From the IMG/VR virus record IMGVR_UViG_3300028920_000184, positions 1 through 33,881 of that record: 33,881 nucleotides of DNA; one strand, written 5' to 3'. Numbering within the stretch: the first letter of the stretch is position 1; each line of letters starts with the position of its first letter. The position numbers and the translations under genes were made by a program. The notes under the pieces are model-generated. The model had not been told where the DNA came from. It saw only the letters and a list, made by a program, of their open reading frames with translations, and made no database searches. Positions 6,436-13,520 of the stretch are shown piece by piece. This DNA comes from a virus.

Positions 6436-6884
6436 TGGAAGGTGAATTGGATATGGTTATCGAGGCAAACAATCATGAGGCAAGAAAAACAGAGATCCAT
6501 GGTCTTGTCATTGCATACGATTCTCGGGCGAGAAAAGATGAGGCAATACTGAGCATGGGAAGGAGAATTGAGAAGCTCCAGAAAGACAAAGAGGATTGGG
6601 TGCGCTTGGCAGGACAACGTGCTCTCCGGTTAGTGGATGTTAAGCACGATTTGAGTAAGGCTGAGGCAGAACTGGGGCGGTTGCGGAAAGGATTAGACGC
6701 ATACGAAGGAATGGATCACGCAGTTGATTATTATCGTGAACAGTGTTGCAAGGCAGAGGCAGAGAACAAGCAACTAAAGGCAGAGGTGGAGAGATTGCGG
6801 CAGGCACTACTGAAAGACCACCTGCCATGCTGCGGGATATTCGATGATGGCGTATGTGATTGTAGCTATGAGGATGGTGAGTGA
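6435..6884 (+). CDS. long coiled-coil module protein with Cys-rich end
   Basis: The 149-residue product is alpha-helical almost throughout: REAR- and KD-rich helices (about 30-65), then LSKAEAELGRLRKGLD (about 73-88) and CKAEAENKQLKAEVERLRQAL (about 105-125), the same motif as in the 4333 gene. The 20-base string AAGGCAGAGGCAGAGAACAA is identical at 4447 and 6750. A Cys cluster (LPCCGIFDDGVCDCSYE) precedes the usual DGE end. It resembles Ea22-type coiled-coil proteins of lambdoid phages in style only. Probably an oligomeric adaptor. The biochemical role is unknown. Confidence 0.65.
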   Translation: MEGELDMVIEANNHEARKTEIHGLVIAYDSRARKDEAILSMGRRIEKLQKDKEDWVRLAGQRALRLVDVKHDLSKAEAELGRLRKGLDAYEGMDHAVDYYREQCCKAEAENKQLKAEVERLRQALLKDHLPCCGIFDDGVCDCSYEDGE

Positions 6885-7141
6885 TGCGGTGTGGATACTG
6901 CTCTACTGTCGGTGATTATGGAGAAAAATGTAGGGGCTGTGGTGCGATAGTAGACACTAGGCTCCGTCTCCGTGGTAGGATAAGTGATCTTGCAAACGCC
7001 CCGAGTATGCGATTTCGAGGGATCAAGCTCGACGACATGAATAGGGATGAGCTCTACTGCGTGGTAAATGAGCTTGCCTTCAGAAAAATTCGTGAGGACC
7101 ACGACAAGCTAGGCCTAGATCTTGATGATATGTTTTCGTAG
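6884..7141 (+). CDS. Zn-ribbon protein, last gene of the array
   Basis: The 85-residue product opens with CGYC (residues 3-6) and CRGCG (16-20), a rubredoxin-type Zn ribbon, followed by a basic segment (RLRLRGRISDLANA) and an acidic helical C-terminus (KIREDHDKLGLDLDDMF). It starts at the last repeated junction (one mismatch) but ends with DMFS and no junction, so it closes the array. A new promoter begins about 20 bases downstream. A nucleic-acid binding role is plausible from the ribbon plus basic stretch, without family support. Confidence 0.6.
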   Translation: MRCGYCSTVGDYGEKCRGCGAIVDTRLRLRGRISDLANAPSMRFRGIKLDDMNRDELYCVVNELAFRKIREDHDKLGLDLDDMFS

Positions 7142-7162
7142 GTTATAAACGAGAAAATGGTA

Positions 7163-7190
7163 TTGACAATCCGGGCCATTTCGGTACAAT
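7163..7190 (+). promoter_or_regulatory. sigma70-type promoter for the replication operon leader
   Basis: A perfect TTGACA (7163-7168) and TACAAT (7185-7190) are separated by 16 bases, in the first gap after the small-gene array. Transcription would start near 7197. It is the best-matching promoter in the window and points to the leader and the helix-turn-helix gene. Confidence 0.75.
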
Positions 7191-7234
7191 GCAATCCATG
7201 ACGGACGGTGACAACGCGCACAACTCGATTATCC

Positions 7235-7263
7235 AGCGGGCGTTTCCATCTCTCTCGCCCGCT
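7235..7263 (+). other. leader hairpin
   Basis: AGCGGGCG (7235-7242) pairs perfectly with CGCCCGCT (7256-7263) around a 13-base pyrimidine-rich loop. It lies in the predicted leader RNA, five bases before the terminator hairpin. Confidence 0.55.
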
Positions 7264-7267
7264 TTCT

Positions 7268-7309
7268 GGCCCCTGGGGAGACTCGTCCTCGCCCTGGGGG
7301 CCTCTTTTT
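7268..7309 (+). terminator. strong terminator or attenuator directly upstream of the HTH gene
   Basis: GGCCCCTGGGG (7268-7278) pairs with CCCTGGGGGCC (7292-7302) over 11 pairs, two of them wobble, followed by TCTTTTT. The ribosome site GGAGG of the next gene begins two bases later, so a transcript from the promoter at 7163 must pass this terminator to express the operon. Read-through control (attenuation or antitermination) is therefore likely. Alternatively the 113-base RNA is itself the product. Confidence 0.75.
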
Positions 7310-7322
7310 AGGAGGCAATGGC

Positions 7323-7559
7323 ATGAGATACGATTACATGGCAGATAATGTTGACTGGTGGAATAGTGAGGAGGTAGCCGATTACGCGACGAAGGCCAGT
7401 GGTTGCGAGGTCACTTCCAGGGCAGTCAACTATTGGGGTCAGAAGGGCCTCATCAAGAGCCGGCGGTTCGGCCGGTTCCGTTACAATCGCGAGAGCGTCG
7501 AGAAGTTCGTTACCGAGACGTATTGCAAGGTCCGTTTTCTTGAGACAGAGGAGGAGTGA
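7323..7559 (+). CDS. MerR/excisionase-like helix-turn-helix protein
   Basis: The 78-residue product contains WNSEEVADYATKASGCEVTSRAVNYWGQKGLIKSRR-type sequence (residues about 13-48), the layout of a winged HTH in which a first helix recognises 'xxxVAxxx', a second 'VTSRAVNYW', and a basic wing (RRFGRFRYNRESVEKFV) follows. Such small proteins serve as excisionases/recombination directionality factors or as regulators. It lies directly behind the leader terminator with a well-placed GGAGG and overlaps the next gene (TGATG). It may control the operon or partner the serine recombinase at 15022-15789. Neither role can be proved here. Confidence 0.7.
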   Translation: MRYDYMADNVDWWNSEEVADYATKASGCEVTSRAVNYWGQKGLIKSRRFGRFRYNRESVEKFVTETYCKVRFLETEEE

Positions 7560-7825
7560 TGAATCATCTAGATCGGAAGGAGCGCTTGAGGTTTGATTTG
7601 TGGAAGAAGGACACGGCCAGAGAGCGGCACAGGAAGGCAGCTCATTCCGCGTTCCTTCGTCGCAAGCGGGCTGTTGAGTGCTGCGAGTGTGGTTGCATGA
7701 CGAAGCGCAATCTGTCGTTCCCGGTGAGTAACATCGTCGGTGGCAAGGATCGTATCATCGGCCGCTCCTGTGCTCGGTGCATGGGTGTTCCGATGAAGAG
7801 TGCAAGGAAAGGAGGGCGAAAATGA
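7559..7825 (+). CDS. small basic Zn-binding protein
   Basis: The 88-residue product is strongly basic (KERLRFDLWKKDTARERHRKAAHSAFLRRKR) and has CCECGC (residues 41-46) and CARC (71-74), which could form a four-Cys Zn site of the kind found in HNH-like or ribbon proteins. No HNH catalytic residues are visible. It begins in a TGATG overlap and ends in an ATGA overlap. A DNA- or RNA-binding role is suggested by charge and Cys pattern only. Confidence 0.55.
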   Translation: MNHLDRKERLRFDLWKKDTARERHRKAAHSAFLRRKRAVECCECGCMTKRNLSFPVSNIVGGKDRIIGRSCARCMGVPMKSARKGGRK

Positions 7826-8013
7826 ATGGTACTTATCAGGTTTACAAGGTAGATGGTCATGGATGGCAATGGCAGATTGACGTTCGCAATCTGTTTGGTG
7901 TCGTGCCTCCAGTTGGCAGGGATTACTCCAACAAGGGTGGCGCCGTCAATGCTGCCCGCCGGGCTGCGATTAAGCTCGGTATCCAGATCGAGGAGGATCC
8001 CAACAGTGCGTGA
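7822..8013 (+). CDS. small hypothetical protein
   Basis: The 63-residue product starts at an ATG eight bases after GGAGGG, overlapping the previous stop as ATGA. It begins with two beta-type segments (TYQVYKVDGHGWQWQIDV) and has a helix containing NAARRAAIKLGIQIEED. It may be a small alpha/beta protein. No family is recognised. It overlaps the following GTG-started gene by eight bases, a normal spacing in this operon. Confidence 0.6.
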   Translation: MNGTYQVYKVDGHGWQWQIDVRNLFGVVPPVGRDYSNKGGAVNAARRAAIKLGIQIEEDPNSA

Positions 8014-8191
8014 GGAATCGAAATGCAGGGAAGAGTGTGGTTATTGGCATGGTGGGCGCCGTCGCTGTCTAGCCTGCGAGTTTGCTGACGGCAAAACACT
8101 GGTGGTTGCGAAGCGCAAGCGTCTAACTTGGCTCAAGGTCAAGACGAAGGGGGACCGATCAGATGGCGAAGGTTACTCGGGAGCAGTTTAA
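8006..8191 (+). CDS. small Cys-rich, basic protein (GTG start)
   Basis: The 61-residue product starts at GTG, nine bases after AGGAGG, in the end of the previous gene. Residues 7-25 (CREECGYWHGGRRRCLACE) give four Cys as CxxxC and CxxC, a probable Zn site, followed by a basic stretch (VAKRKRLTWLKVKTKGDR). It overlaps the next gene by 29 bases, so the two share coding DNA. The GTG choice rests on the ribosome site. No family is recognised. Confidence 0.5.
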   Translation: MREESKCREECGYWHGGRRRCLACEFADGKTLVVAKRKRLTWLKVKTKGDRSDGEGYSGAV

Positions 8192-8354
8192 GCGGTATGT
8201 CGAGGTCCAGAGCGTCGGCAGTTACAACATGATGGGCAGGAACGCAAGAGACGCGGCAGGTCTTACAAGGGAAGTTCACTTTGAGATCATCCAGAATTAC
8301 GACAAGTTTGCTTCTCAATGGCCTGACGTGATCGAGGAGGTTTTGGAGGGATGA
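8163..8354 (+). CDS. small hypothetical helical protein
   Basis: The 63-residue product (MAKVTREQFKRYVEVQ ... DVIEEVLEG) is predicted to be mainly alpha-helical and has no Cys cluster. GGGGGA precedes its ATG by about seven bases, and the stop overlaps the next start (ATGA). The helix-rich sequence with 'QSVGSYNMMGRNARDAAGLTRE' could be a small regulator, but nothing identifies it. Confidence 0.55.
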   Translation: MAKVTREQFKRYVEVQSVGSYNMMGRNARDAAGLTREVHFEIIQNYDKFASQWPDVIEEVLEG

Positions 8355-8464
8355 GTCGAGAGCAGTTGGCTTTTGCTGAGGGGTGGCTGGTTGGCTTTAT
8401 CTTCTGGCCTATAGGCTATGGGGCCTTTCTCCTCGGCTGCAAGATTTGGGAATGGGTATATTGA
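8351..8464 (+). CDS. 37-residue single-pass membrane peptide
   Basis: The ATG overlaps the previous stop (GGATGA) behind GGAGGG, and the ORF ends 12 bases before the next gene. The product has a short polar head (MSREQLAFAEG) and one hydrophobic helix, residues 12-30 (WLVGFIFWPIGYGAFLLGC), rich in Trp, Phe and Gly, ending KIWEWVY. Tight coupling and a clean transmembrane helix support it. The function is unknown. Confidence 0.55.
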   Translation: MSREQLAFAEGWLVGFIFWPIGYGAFLLGCKIWEWVY

Positions 8465-8476
8465 AAGGAGTATGAT

Positions 8477-9373
8477 ATGGACGACGACGTGATGGGTGTT
8501 GATGGCGATATTGAGGACGATCTCGATCCTCGCACCGACCGGGCTATCGTGCTGACGGCCGGGACGGCTGCACAGTTGCAGGGCCGGGCCGAGCTCATGC
8601 GGAACATCCTCCCGCATTTGGTGAAATGCTGCAACGCCCGCAACATTAAGGACCTGGATGGCAATCCCTACGTTGACAGCGACGCCTGCGAGCGCATTGC
8701 CAATATCGTTGGCATCAGCCTCGGCTCTCCGAAGATCGAGAAGTATTGGGAAGACGACGGCGATGGCAAGCGGGTATTCTGCGTTGACGTTATTGGCGAG
8801 GCCCAGGCCTTCGGACGCACCGTGACGGAGATCGGCGGCTGCACCAGCGAAGACCTGTTTTACCACAAGAGAGTCGGAGACGAGTATGTGCAGCGCCTTC
8901 CCATGTCCAAGCTGCGCCTGGAGGTCACGAAGAAGGCGATGGCTAACTGGCAGGGCCGGGCGATCCGCACCGTCCTGGGGCTCAAGGAGCTGACCTGGGA
9001 GGAGCTGGAAAAGGTCGGATTCAAGCAGTCGGAAAGCACCAGTGTCAAGTACCGCAAGGAGTCGGAGCAGGACAGCGACCGCAAGGACAAAGCGGAGGAG
9101 TGCCGCGGAAAGATCGCCGCGAAGCTGATGGCCGATTGTGGCAACAACAAGGAAGCCGCTCAGATGTTGCTCAAGAGTTTGACGACGTTTGAGAAGTCTG
9201 ACGGCAGCACGTTTGACGGCTACACGTCCACGAAGAAGCTCTCCGAGAAGTTCGCCTTCCGTCTCTGGGGTGAGATCAAGTCTGGTGGCAAGGGCGAGAA
9301 GAAGTACCTGGAGAAGCTGGTCGAGGTCCAGAAGCACTTTGGCATGACCGGAGACGGAGAGGAGGATCTGTGA
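8477..9373 (+). CDS. putative DNA-annealing/recombination protein
   Basis: The 298-residue product has an acidic N-terminus and a central part with 'RLEVTKKAMANWQGRAIRTVLGLKELTWEEL' (split around residues 147-177). This resembles the helical C-terminal part of phage single-strand annealing proteins (Rad52/Erf/RecT-like), which often carry a KKAxxNAxxRAxRxxxG stretch. The immediate downstream gene is a Cas4-like exonuclease, overlapping as GTGA. Phage annealing proteins and exonucleases usually form such pairs. The C-terminal third is charged (KESEQDSDRKDKAEE) and may be a flexible linker. The family call is by motif and context only. Alternatives are a DNA-modification or replication accessory protein. 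Confidence 0.4.
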   Translation: MDDDVMGVDGDIEDDLDPRTDRAIVLTAGTAAQLQGRAELMRNILPHLVKCCNARNIKDLDGNPYVDSDACERIANIVGISLGSPKIEKYWEDDGDGKRVFCVDVIGEAQAFGRTVTEIGGCTSEDLFYHKRVGDEYVQRLPMSKLRLEVTKKAMANWQGRAIRTVLGLKELTWEELEKVGFKQSESTSVKYRKESEQDSDRKDKAEECRGKIAAKLMADCGNNKEAAQMLLKSLTTFEKSDGSTFDGYTSTKKLSEKFAFRLWGEIKSGGKGEKKYLEKLVEVQKHFGMTGDGEEDL

Positions 9374-10296
9374 GCGTAACCAATGTCCAGCAGGTTTGCG
9401 ATGCGTACATGAGAACGCAGATTCGCGTTTATCCTCAGCACACGAACCGATCCAGTCTCATCGGTGATGATTGCCTTCGGCGCCTCGTTTATTACCGGAC
9501 GAATTGGGAGGACATTGAGCCGCATGAGGTCGGGCTCCAGTATATCTTCCGGCAGGGCAATCTCCTGGAGGAGCCAACGGTGAGGCTGTTGCAGGACAGC
9601 GGTTACAAGGTCAGTAGAGCGCAAGAGCCTTTCCTCTACAAGAGTGGAGGGAAGGTTCTCCTCTCTGGTCACATTGACGGCGTGATTGAGCATCCAGCGG
9701 ATCCGGGCTGGTATGCGGTCCTTGAGATCAAGACAATGAGCCCTCACATCTGGGATAGGACAGATACGGCCGAGGACATGGAGCGCCATCCCTGGTCGCG
9801 AAAGTATCGCCCTCAGCTCAATATGTACTGCTTCGGTCTTGAGATCCCGAATGGTTTGTGGGTCCTTGTCAACAAGGCAACGGGCCGGGTCAAGAGCATC
9901 CCGCATGAGTTGGATTATGATCTTGCCGAGGAGACTCTTCGGCGCTGTGAGACGATCAACGATCACGTCGATGCAGGTACACTCCCGGACCAACTGGCTC
10001 CGACGCACCAGAACAGCAAGATCTGTTCTGACTGCTGTTTTCAGCACATTTGCAATCCTTCTATCACCAGGGAGTCAATGCAGCTCATCGTTGACGACGA
10101 GCTCCTTGTAGATATTGACGAAATGCAATCGCTGAAGCCTACTCGGGATCGGTACGAGGAATTGAAGAAGGCGCTGAAGGCCCGCCTCGATGATGAGGTC
10201 GGGAAGAAGCGCATGGCGATCGGACGGTGGATGTATGACGGTAGCCGGAAGATCTGGGATAGCAGATGGGAATTGATGGAGGAGAAAAATGTCTGA
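9370..10296 (+). CDS. PD-(D/E)XK exonuclease, Cas4/RecB-like with Fe-S cysteines
   Basis: The 308-residue product shows the RecB/Cas4 nuclease motifs: GHIDGVI with Asp103, VLEIKT with Glu119 and Lys121, and QLNMY (149-153). Cys35 together with Cys219, Cys222 and Cys228 matches the one-plus-three cysteine layout that binds a 4Fe-4S cluster in Cas4 and AddB-type nucleases. It probably digests or trims double-strand ends for recombination together with the upstream annealing candidate. It starts at GTG overlapping the previous stop, with GGAGG four bases away. The C-terminus (about 240-308) is an extra helical region. No cas1 or cas2 is present, so it is a phage recombination nuclease, not a CRISPR gene. 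Confidence 0.85.
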   Translation: MSVTNVQQVCDAYMRTQIRVYPQHTNRSSLIGDDCLRRLVYYRTNWEDIEPHEVGLQYIFRQGNLLEEPTVRLLQDSGYKVSRAQEPFLYKSGGKVLLSGHIDGVIEHPADPGWYAVLEIKTMSPHIWDRTDTAEDMERHPWSRKYRPQLNMYCFGLEIPNGLWVLVNKATGRVKSIPHELDYDLAEETLRRCETINDHVDAGTLPDQLAPTHQNSKICSDCCFQHICNPSITRESMQLIVDDELLVDIDEMQSLKPTRDRYEELKKALKARLDDEVGKKRMAIGRWMYDGSRKIWDSRWELMEEKNV

Positions 10297-11305
10297 AGTA
10301 GTCAAAGTCAATGCAGTAAGCCTTGAGGCGGTGGATTACGGTGTTCCGGAAGCGAAGATTGCCGAGATCAAGGCGAAGACCGCCGATCTGGATGCCGCCG
10401 ATGCCGATGGTTACAAGGGGATCAAGAAGGGCCTCAGCGTTTTGACAAAGTATCGCACCAGTGTCGAGAAAAAGCGCATGGAGCTGAAGCGGCCAGCTCT
10501 TGAATACGGCCGGGCCGTGGATGCAGAGGCAAAGCGCATTACCGCTCTGATCCTGGATGTAGAAGATCCTCTTCGGGCGAAGAAGAAGGTTGTCGATGAT
10601 ATGCAGAAGAAGATCGAGGCAGAGGCGAAGCGCAAGGAGGAGGCCCGTGTCAATGCCCTGGAGGCCAAGATCCAGGGGATCCGCGCATTGGCGAGTAACA
10701 TCACGCCGAATCACACGTCCGAATATATCCAGGAGCAGATTGACGGCCTGAACGGTCTTGAGATCACTCCAGACGCGGATTCGTTCGCTGAGTTTGCCGC
10801 CTCGGCCGAGCTTGAGCGCAAATACACTCTGGAGGCCTTGGCCGGGTCGCTCCACCAGCGCAAGGCGTTTGAGACTGAGCAGGCCATCGTTCGCGAGAAC
10901 CAGAAGAAGCTGGAGGAGGAGAAAGCGAAGCTGGCCGAAGAGCGCAAGAAGCTGGAAGCACATCAGCGCAAACTTGAGGAGGCCGCGGAGAAGGAGCGCA
11001 AGGAGGCCGAGGCGAAAAGGCTGGCCGAAGCCAAGGTCGCGGCAGAGGCAAAAGCCAAAGCGGAGGCCGAGAAGGCCGAGAAAGAACGCCTTGAGCTCGC
11101 CGCCAAGCTCGCTCCTGACATGGAGAAGGTCAAGGTATGGGTCGGCAATGTTTATGAGGCCGTCCATGATATGCCCGATTTTACCGATGGTGGTGTTTCC
11201 GAGCAGATTGCAGATCTTGCGAATTGTGTCGTAGATCTGATGAGCCGGAGCCCCATCACTGAGGAGGCCGTCGATAGCCTCTTGAATGGGGGGGACAATG
11301 AGTAA
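10289..11305 (+). CDS. long coiled-coil protein (DUF1351-like)
   Basis: The 338-residue product has a helical N-terminal part (1-110), a middle part (about 115-195) and a very long Lys/Glu/Ala-rich coiled coil (about 200-275), then a small globular end. DUF1351-type proteins with this layout frequently lie beside phage exonucleases and annealing proteins, which fits its position right after the Cas4-like gene (8-base overlap). The role is unknown. A structural or regulatory partner of the recombination machinery is a reasonable inference. The low-complexity coiled coil makes any sequence match weak evidence. Confidence 0.55.
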   Translation: MSEVVKVNAVSLEAVDYGVPEAKIAEIKAKTADLDAADADGYKGIKKGLSVLTKYRTSVEKKRMELKRPALEYGRAVDAEAKRITALILDVEDPLRAKKKVVDDMQKKIEAEAKRKEEARVNALEAKIQGIRALASNITPNHTSEYIQEQIDGLNGLEITPDADSFAEFAASAELERKYTLEALAGSLHQRKAFETEQAIVRENQKKLEEEKAKLAEERKKLEAHQRKLEEAAEKERKEAEAKRLAEAKVAAEAKAKAEAEKAEKERLELAAKLAPDMEKVKVWVGNVYEAVHDMPDFTDGGVSEQIADLANCVVDLMSRSPITEEAVDSLLNGGDNE

Positions 11306-11873
11306 GCAGATTAACAAGGTGAAGTACCTCGGCCCTGGGAATGGCCTGTTTGTCGATTTCGATGAGTCGATGCCTTCCGGCAGTCTTGCCAACTGCAAAG
11401 ACTTCTTTCCGGAGGATCCCGAGGATGAGCTGATCGGTGCTCTGGCCTCGCTCCTGCCGTTTGTTGGCTATATCCTTGAGCTTCCAGGCAGCGATCCGCA
11501 GGTCCTTGAGTGGTTCGATGGCGTTGAGGTTCGGTGCTGTGGCTGGAGCCAGCGGAAGGGCGTGGAGCTTATTTCGATCACCATCTGCAAGCATGGCCTT
11601 GAGTCTACCAGCCTCGCAATGACCGTCTCAACGCCTCCTATGGCGCTCAAGACAAAGGATGGCGAATGGTCAACGGTGTACGCGAAGGCCCTTCACAGCG
11701 CATCAGAGCGCGTCAAGAAGGCCGTCATGGCGTACCTGGAAGGCGCCAGGGTGCATCCACCGAAGGAGGATAGCCTTTTCGATGAGCAGGAGGAGGAGGA
11801 TCCTCTCGCGCCTGAAGAGCAGGAGCTTGTCGAGGAAAGCCTGAAAGACGACTTGGACGATATTGGAGCATAA
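11298..11873 (+). CDS. hypothetical phage protein with acidic C-terminal tail
   Basis: The 191-residue product starts at the ATG in GGGGGGGACAATG, eight bases before the stop of the previous gene. An earlier in-frame ATG at 11286 lacks a ribosome site. The first 150 residues look like a globular alpha/beta domain (YLGPGNGLFVDFDE, GVELISITICKHGLESTSLAM). The last 40 are very acidic (DEQEEEDPLAPEEQELVEESLKDDLDD), as in proteins that bind basic partners or mimic DNA. The conserved place between the coiled-coil gene and the helicase loader suggests a replication or recombination accessory role. No family is recognised. Confidence 0.55.
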   Translation: MSKQINKVKYLGPGNGLFVDFDESMPSGSLANCKDFFPEDPEDELIGALASLLPFVGYILELPGSDPQVLEWFDGVEVRCCGWSQRKGVELISITICKHGLESTSLAMTVSTPPMALKTKDGEWSTVYAKALHSASERVKKAVMAYLEGARVHPPKEDSLFDEQEEEDPLAPEEQELVEESLKDDLDDIGA

Positions 11874-11875
11874 CT

Positions 11876-12238
11876 ATGGACATGGTAAAGCGCGTCGATG
11901 AGCTGTGTGTCGCCAGTATCGGCCATGCAAAGCATATCCTCGATCTTGAGGAGCGCATGGAACGGTTAGAGAAAAAGCTGAAGGCCATGAAGGGTGCTCC
12001 TGCGAAGCGGTTTATCGTTCCGACAGTGCAGGAGGTTGCCGACTACTGCAAGGAAAGACGCAACAACATCAAGCCGGAGGATTTTGTCAATTTCTACGAG
12101 GCCCGCGGCTGGATGATCGGCAAGAACAAAATGAAGAACTGGAAGGCTGCGATTCGCACATGGGAGACGAACGGCTTTTCCAGGGGTCAGCAGAAGCCAG
12201 TTTACAACGGAAAGGATGGCAAGGTTGAACGATATTGA
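11876..12238 (+). CDS. helicase-loader/replisome-organiser-like protein
   Basis: The 120-residue product has a short coiled coil (about 20-40) and then 'FIVPTVQEVADYCKERRNN' (46-64) followed by EDFVNFYEARGWMIGKNKMKNWKAAIRTWE (68-97). This motif is widespread at the C-terminus of phage replication initiators and primosomal (DnaT/DnaD-like) proteins, where it contacts the replicative helicase. The DnaB-type helicase gene follows with a 23-base overlap, the classical initiator/loader then helicase order. The protein lacks an N-terminal winged helix, so it is a minimal version. A start two codons downstream (ATG) is possible. Confidence 0.7.
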   Translation: MDMVKRVDELCVASIGHAKHILDLEERMERLEKKLKAMKGAPAKRFIVPTVQEVADYCKERRNNIKPEDFVNFYEARGWMIGKNKMKNWKAAIRTWETNGFSRGQQKPVYNGKDGKVERY

Positions 12239-13520
12239 TAGGCCGGATCAATACGCTGAAGCCTGTTGCATTGGCAGTATCCTACTAGACAAGAGCCACT
12301 ATTGGGATGTTGCCGAGCTCATTGGTGTAAACGATTTCTGCTACCCGCCCGCGAAGATTCTCTGGTTGGCAATGAGTGAATTGGCTGACGAGGGAAAGCC
12401 CATTGACGATGTTGTTCTCCTCCGTGATCGGCTTGGCCTCTCACCCTTCGGAGACGAGTCGGTTGCGGAGGTAATTTGCCGTCTGGTCGATTATGTACCG
12501 ACCGGTGTTCATGCTGCCCATTATGCAAAGGTGGTTGCTGAGAACAGCGCTCAGAGACAGCTCCGCGCTGTGATTCAGACTGCGGCAGAGCGTGAAGGCA
12601 CGTTCAGCGAGCAGAAGGATTGGATTCTTGGGCAGATTGATAAGATCGTCAAGAGGGAACGCGAGCACAAGAGCATCAAGGAGGCAATGGTCGATAACAG
12701 AGAAGCGCAAAGCAATGTCCGAATAACGACAGGATACGATACCCTTGACGATGCCCTCGGCGGTGGGCTCAAGGGTGGTCGTTACTGCGTTATCGGTGCA
12801 ACGCCGGGGACTGGAAAGACAGAGCTCGCTATGAACCTCGCGCTCAGCATGAGGCGGGAAGACAAAGCGGCCCGCACCTTGATAATCAGCCTGGAAATGC
12901 GATCTGATGAGATCGAGGACCGCTTGACAGCCAACATAGGCGAGATACCCAAGGGGGCCTCTGAGGCTTTGCGCGAGGGGCGAGCTCTGTCTAGTACCCG
13001 AGAAATGTATTACGATCGGTACATGAAGGCGGTCGATGATCTGGCCGCAAGGCCGATTATCCTCTGGCGTCCGTGGCAGCTCACCAGGGAGGGCCTAGAC
13101 GCGAAGCTGGCTCAATTGTCCGGTGAGTTTGATTGCTGCATCCTCGACTATCTCCAGCTCATCAAGCGTAGTCACCCGCGTGAAAGACAGTTTGAGACGG
13201 TCACAGAGGCCTCAATACTGTGCAAGCAGTTGGCCCGGCGGCATGATATACCGTTTATCGCTGTCAGCCAGCTCTCACGCTCCAGTGGGAAGGAGGCTCG
13301 TTACCCGGTCATAAGCGACCTGCGGCAGTCCGGGCAGATCGAGCAGGATGCCGATCAGGTAATTCTACTCTGGCGCCCGCATGAGCGTGGTGCATCTGAC
13401 GAGCTGATGCGCGTGGATCTGGCGAAGAATAGAGGGGGTCAGACCGTCGTGTTCAAATTGCCGTACAACATGGTTGACGGCCGCATTGGCAATATCTGGA
13501 ATGGTGAGGAGGATTTCTAA
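12216..13520 (+). CDS. dnaB: replicative DNA helicase, DnaB family
   Basis: The 434-residue product has an N-terminal DnaB-N-like helical domain (about 10-120; EACCIGSILLD, FCYPPAKILW) and a RecA-type core: Walker A GATPGTGKT (194-202), ISLEM (224-228), Walker B CCILDYLQL with Asp311, SQLSR (351-355) and DLRQSGQIEQDADQV (368-382) with the arginine-finger region. It unwinds DNA ahead of the fork as a hexamer. The length is near the usual 440-470. It follows its presumed loader and precedes RusA. The ATG is directly adjacent to a purine-rich GGAAAGG; an alternative TTG start three codons later is possible. Confidence 0.93.
   Translation: MARLNDIDRPDQYAEACCIGSILLDKSHYWDVAELIGVNDFCYPPAKILWLAMSELADEGKPIDDVVLLRDRLGLSPFGDESVAEVICRLVDYVPTGVHAAHYAKVVAENSAQRQLRAVIQTAAEREGTFSEQKDWILGQIDKIVKREREHKSIKEAMVDNREAQSNVRITTGYDTLDDALGGGLKGGRYCVIGATPGTGKTELAMNLALSMRREDKAARTLIISLEMRSDEIEDRLTANIGEIPKGASEALREGRALSSTREMYYDRYMKAVDDLAARPIILWRPWQLTREGLDAKLAQLSGEFDCCILDYLQLIKRSHPRERQFETVTEASILCKQLARRHDIPFIAVSQLSRSSGKEARYPVISDLRQSGQIEQDADQVILLWRPHERGASDELMRVDLAKNRGGQTVVFKLPYNMVDGRIGNIWNGEEDF

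Larger units (their letters stand above)
3642..6886 (+). repeat. ten dispersed copies of the gene-junction repeat GGAGGGTGAGTGATG
   Basis: Exact copies begin at 3642, 3893, 4321, 4860, 5185, 6077 and 6423. Copies with one mismatch begin at 5718, 6235 and 6872. Each holds a Shine-Dalgarno GGAGGG, six bases, then ATG. In most copies the frame of the upstream gene reads Glu-Gly-Glu-stop, the TGA stop overlapping the ATG as TGATG. A GTG three bases before each ATG is an unlikely start because it would sit too close to GGAGGG, so the ATG was used throughout. The conservation exceeds what translation needs and suggests a recombination or module-exchange boundary. Confidence 0.9.

Noticed and set aside
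9370-10296. Cas4-like nuclease as part of a CRISPR system
   Set aside because: There is no repeat-spacer array and no cas1/cas2 nearby. The neighbours are phage recombination and replication genes.
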